From Conidiobolus incongruus B7586 (Eukaryota; Entomophthoromycota; Entomophthoromycetes; Entomophthorales; Conidiobolaceae), in NCBI GenBank assembly GCA_000697335.1, contig JNEM01012527.1, positions 1 through 10,823 of the forward strand: DNA of 10,823 nucleotides, given 5' to 3'. Shown piece by piece: positions 9,026-10,823 of this stretch; the stretch's first letter is position 1, and every line of letters begins with the position of its first letter. A program made the translations under genes and the position numbers. The notes under the pieces were generated by a model. That model worked only from the letters and a program-made list of their open reading frames with translations. It was not told the DNA's origin and made no database searches.

Positions 9026-10016
9026 TAGAATTAATATTTTCAGATTATATATAATTTATAATTACTATATAATTAAAATATTTTCAATTTAAAAATTTAA
9101 GGTTAAATTATATAATGCTTTAGCTTAATAATGATTATCAAAAGTTTTTCAATTTAGTATCAATCAAATTCAACTATAAACCCTCAAAAATCATTTAAGA
9201 TTTATAAATAATTTAGAAAAGCTAATATTTTATATAAATTTACCATCTATTACTTGATTTATTACTTTAAAACTAAAAAGTATATTATTCAAAATTTTTT
9301 TAAATCTAGAAGACTAATATTTATTCTTAATATTTATTAACTGATAAAATAAAAAATATATATTAACAAATATTTTTTATCTCTATTAAAAGATTATTTA
9401 AGTATCCTAATATTAATTACATAAGTTTATTATATATTTGTTTGCAAAAATAAGTCATAAAATTAAAAATATTTATATTTTTATTATTATCTTGATTAAT
9501 TTTTATTCAAATGAATTTATATTTAGTTATATAGTTAATATCATTTTTTTATTTAAAATAACATATATAAAGTCTAATTTTATTTGTTATATATTGATAT
9601 TTTAAAAATATACTTAAGATGTGTTCTAAATTTGCAAGTTTTAATATTGATAGAAAAATTAATATCTAATATATCTATTTTTTATTTTTTTAACCTTCTT
9701 AAGATTGTGATATATAAAGTTATCTAGTTTCTTATATTAAATCAGACTAATATTACTTTAACCTTCTTAAATATATTCATAAAGTTGATTTAAATTTTTT
9801 GTTAAATGGAAAACTTTAATCAATTTTTTTAATTAATTTTAAAAATATTTAATTAAATTAAGATTAAAAGATTAAGGAGGTTATTTTATAATAATCATTT
9901 TGATATTTTTAAGGCATTTAATAATAAAATTTATAATATAACTAAAGATATTATCTTATAGGAAAATAATGATTAATTTGTTTAACTTATACTATTCAAT
10001 AATTTTTTTTAATTTA
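9018..10016. other. Extremely AT-rich stretch, no gene seen
   Basis: No meaningful open frame was recognised. TTTAACCTTCTTAA occurs twice, at 9689-9702 and 9757-9770, 68 bp apart, and a near-inverted copy (TTAAGGAGGTTA) follows at about 9874-9885. These may be worn repeats of a dead element; nothing else identifies one. Confidence 0.45.
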
Positions 10017-10376
10017 TTATTTAAAATGCTTTAATATATCAATATTAGTTCCCCAATCAATCTTATAAAAATATCCTCTATCTAAAGATAATATATATCC
10101 TTATATTATAATTAACCTATCATTATATATTGGGGTTATGATAATATCATTGCTATAAAGTAGTTTTTGTTTTTTTCAAATATATAGTTTTTTATTAAAT
10201 TTATTAAAATATATTTTTATTTGATTAGATTAAATAACCTTATTCTATTTAATTTTAATTTAATCTTAATTATAATATTTAAACTCTTGCTTAACTTTAT
10301 AATAAGACTTTTTAATTGGGGGTGTTTTTTTAAGATATAAATAATATCTATTCCAATATAAAATATTATAATAATA
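10017..10376 (-). pseudogene. Decayed, unidentified minus-strand coding region
   Basis: On the minus strand one frame stays coding-like for about 120 codons from 10376 down to 10017, broken by roughly seven or eight stops. Recognisable patches include ILYWNRYYLYLKKTPPIKKS (about 10305-10364), SNDIIITPIYNDRLI (about 10105-10152) and DRGYFYKIDWGTNIDILKHF (about 10023-10082). The varied residues in the last patches (W, G, D, P, H) are unlike the F/I/K/N/Y translation expected of random 85% A+T sequence. No family was recognised and no start codon is identified. It may be a dead host gene or a mobile-element gene. Confidence 0.4.
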
Positions 10377-10823
10377 TTAGTATTAATTACTATTTTTATA
10401 TAATCTTATAACTCTTGTTATTTTATTATAATTATATTATATTTATTAAAATTAATTAATCTATAAATATATTTTATATTGTGTTTATTTATAATATTAA
10501 TATACTTAAGTTTAAGTTTAGATGTTTTTTAACATTATATTTAATAAACATAACTATAATAAATTAATTAACATTAATAATTCTAGTAATTTCATAAATT
10601 GATTTATTTTTAATATAAAGTTAATTAATATATAAGTAAGCTTTTTTAAAGAGAGATTAAGCATTATAATATTAACTTAATAATATTATAGTATATAATA
10701 TAAAATAGAAAAAAAAGATATATATAGGCTTTGTTATTTATATCATTTAATTTATAAACCTATAATTTTATAATTCATCTTAGTTAAATTTAAGATTATG
10801 ACATATTAACAAATAATTAATTA
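10377..10823. other. Extremely AT-rich right end, no gene seen
   Basis: No open frame, RNA gene or clear repeat was recognised on either strand. It is compositionally like the left end of the window. Confidence 0.5.

Overview
This window looks like very AT-rich nuclear DNA from a fungus. The intact gene encodes a membrane protein that I assign, from memory of the family, to DUF4436. Related multi-copy families and AT-rich intergenic DNA full of decayed transposons are typical of arbuscular mycorrhizal fungi (Glomeromycotina), so that is the tentative lineage; the sequence alone does not prove it. Base composition varies strongly: the first 60 bases are roughly 10% G+C, a sample of the spacer (4021-4080) about 18%, and a sample inside the intact gene (6301-6360) about 40%.

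Layout. (1) 1-1640 is extremely AT-rich and contains, at 252-695, the worn remains of a Tc1/mariner-type transposase on the plus strand. (2) 1838-2400 carries a decayed, unidentified minus-strand coding region and a small inverted repeat. (3) 2582-3475 is a dead copy of the membrane-protein gene, with two in-frame stops and two frameshifts. (4) 3476-6190 is a gene-free spacer. (5) 6261-7136 is the intact copy: 291 codons, no introns, with a possible TATA-like box, three tiny upstream ORFs before the start and an AATAAA after the stop. (6) 7201-8592 is another gene-free spacer, ending in a 12-bp hairpin. (7) 8634-8905 is a decayed unidentified plus-strand coding patch, followed by a (TA)17 microsatellite. 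(8) 9018-10823 is extremely AT-rich again and holds one more unidentified minus-strand fossil frame at 10017-10376.

The biology is a tandem, same-strand gene duplication about 3.7 kb apart in which one copy survives and one has died. It sits between flanks made largely of dead mobile or unknown coding sequence. The two copies share a 64-bp stretch with no differences inside otherwise clearly diverged sequence, which suggests a past gene-conversion tract. I see no RNA genes, CRISPR arrays or complete mobile elements, and no multi-gene operon-like system.
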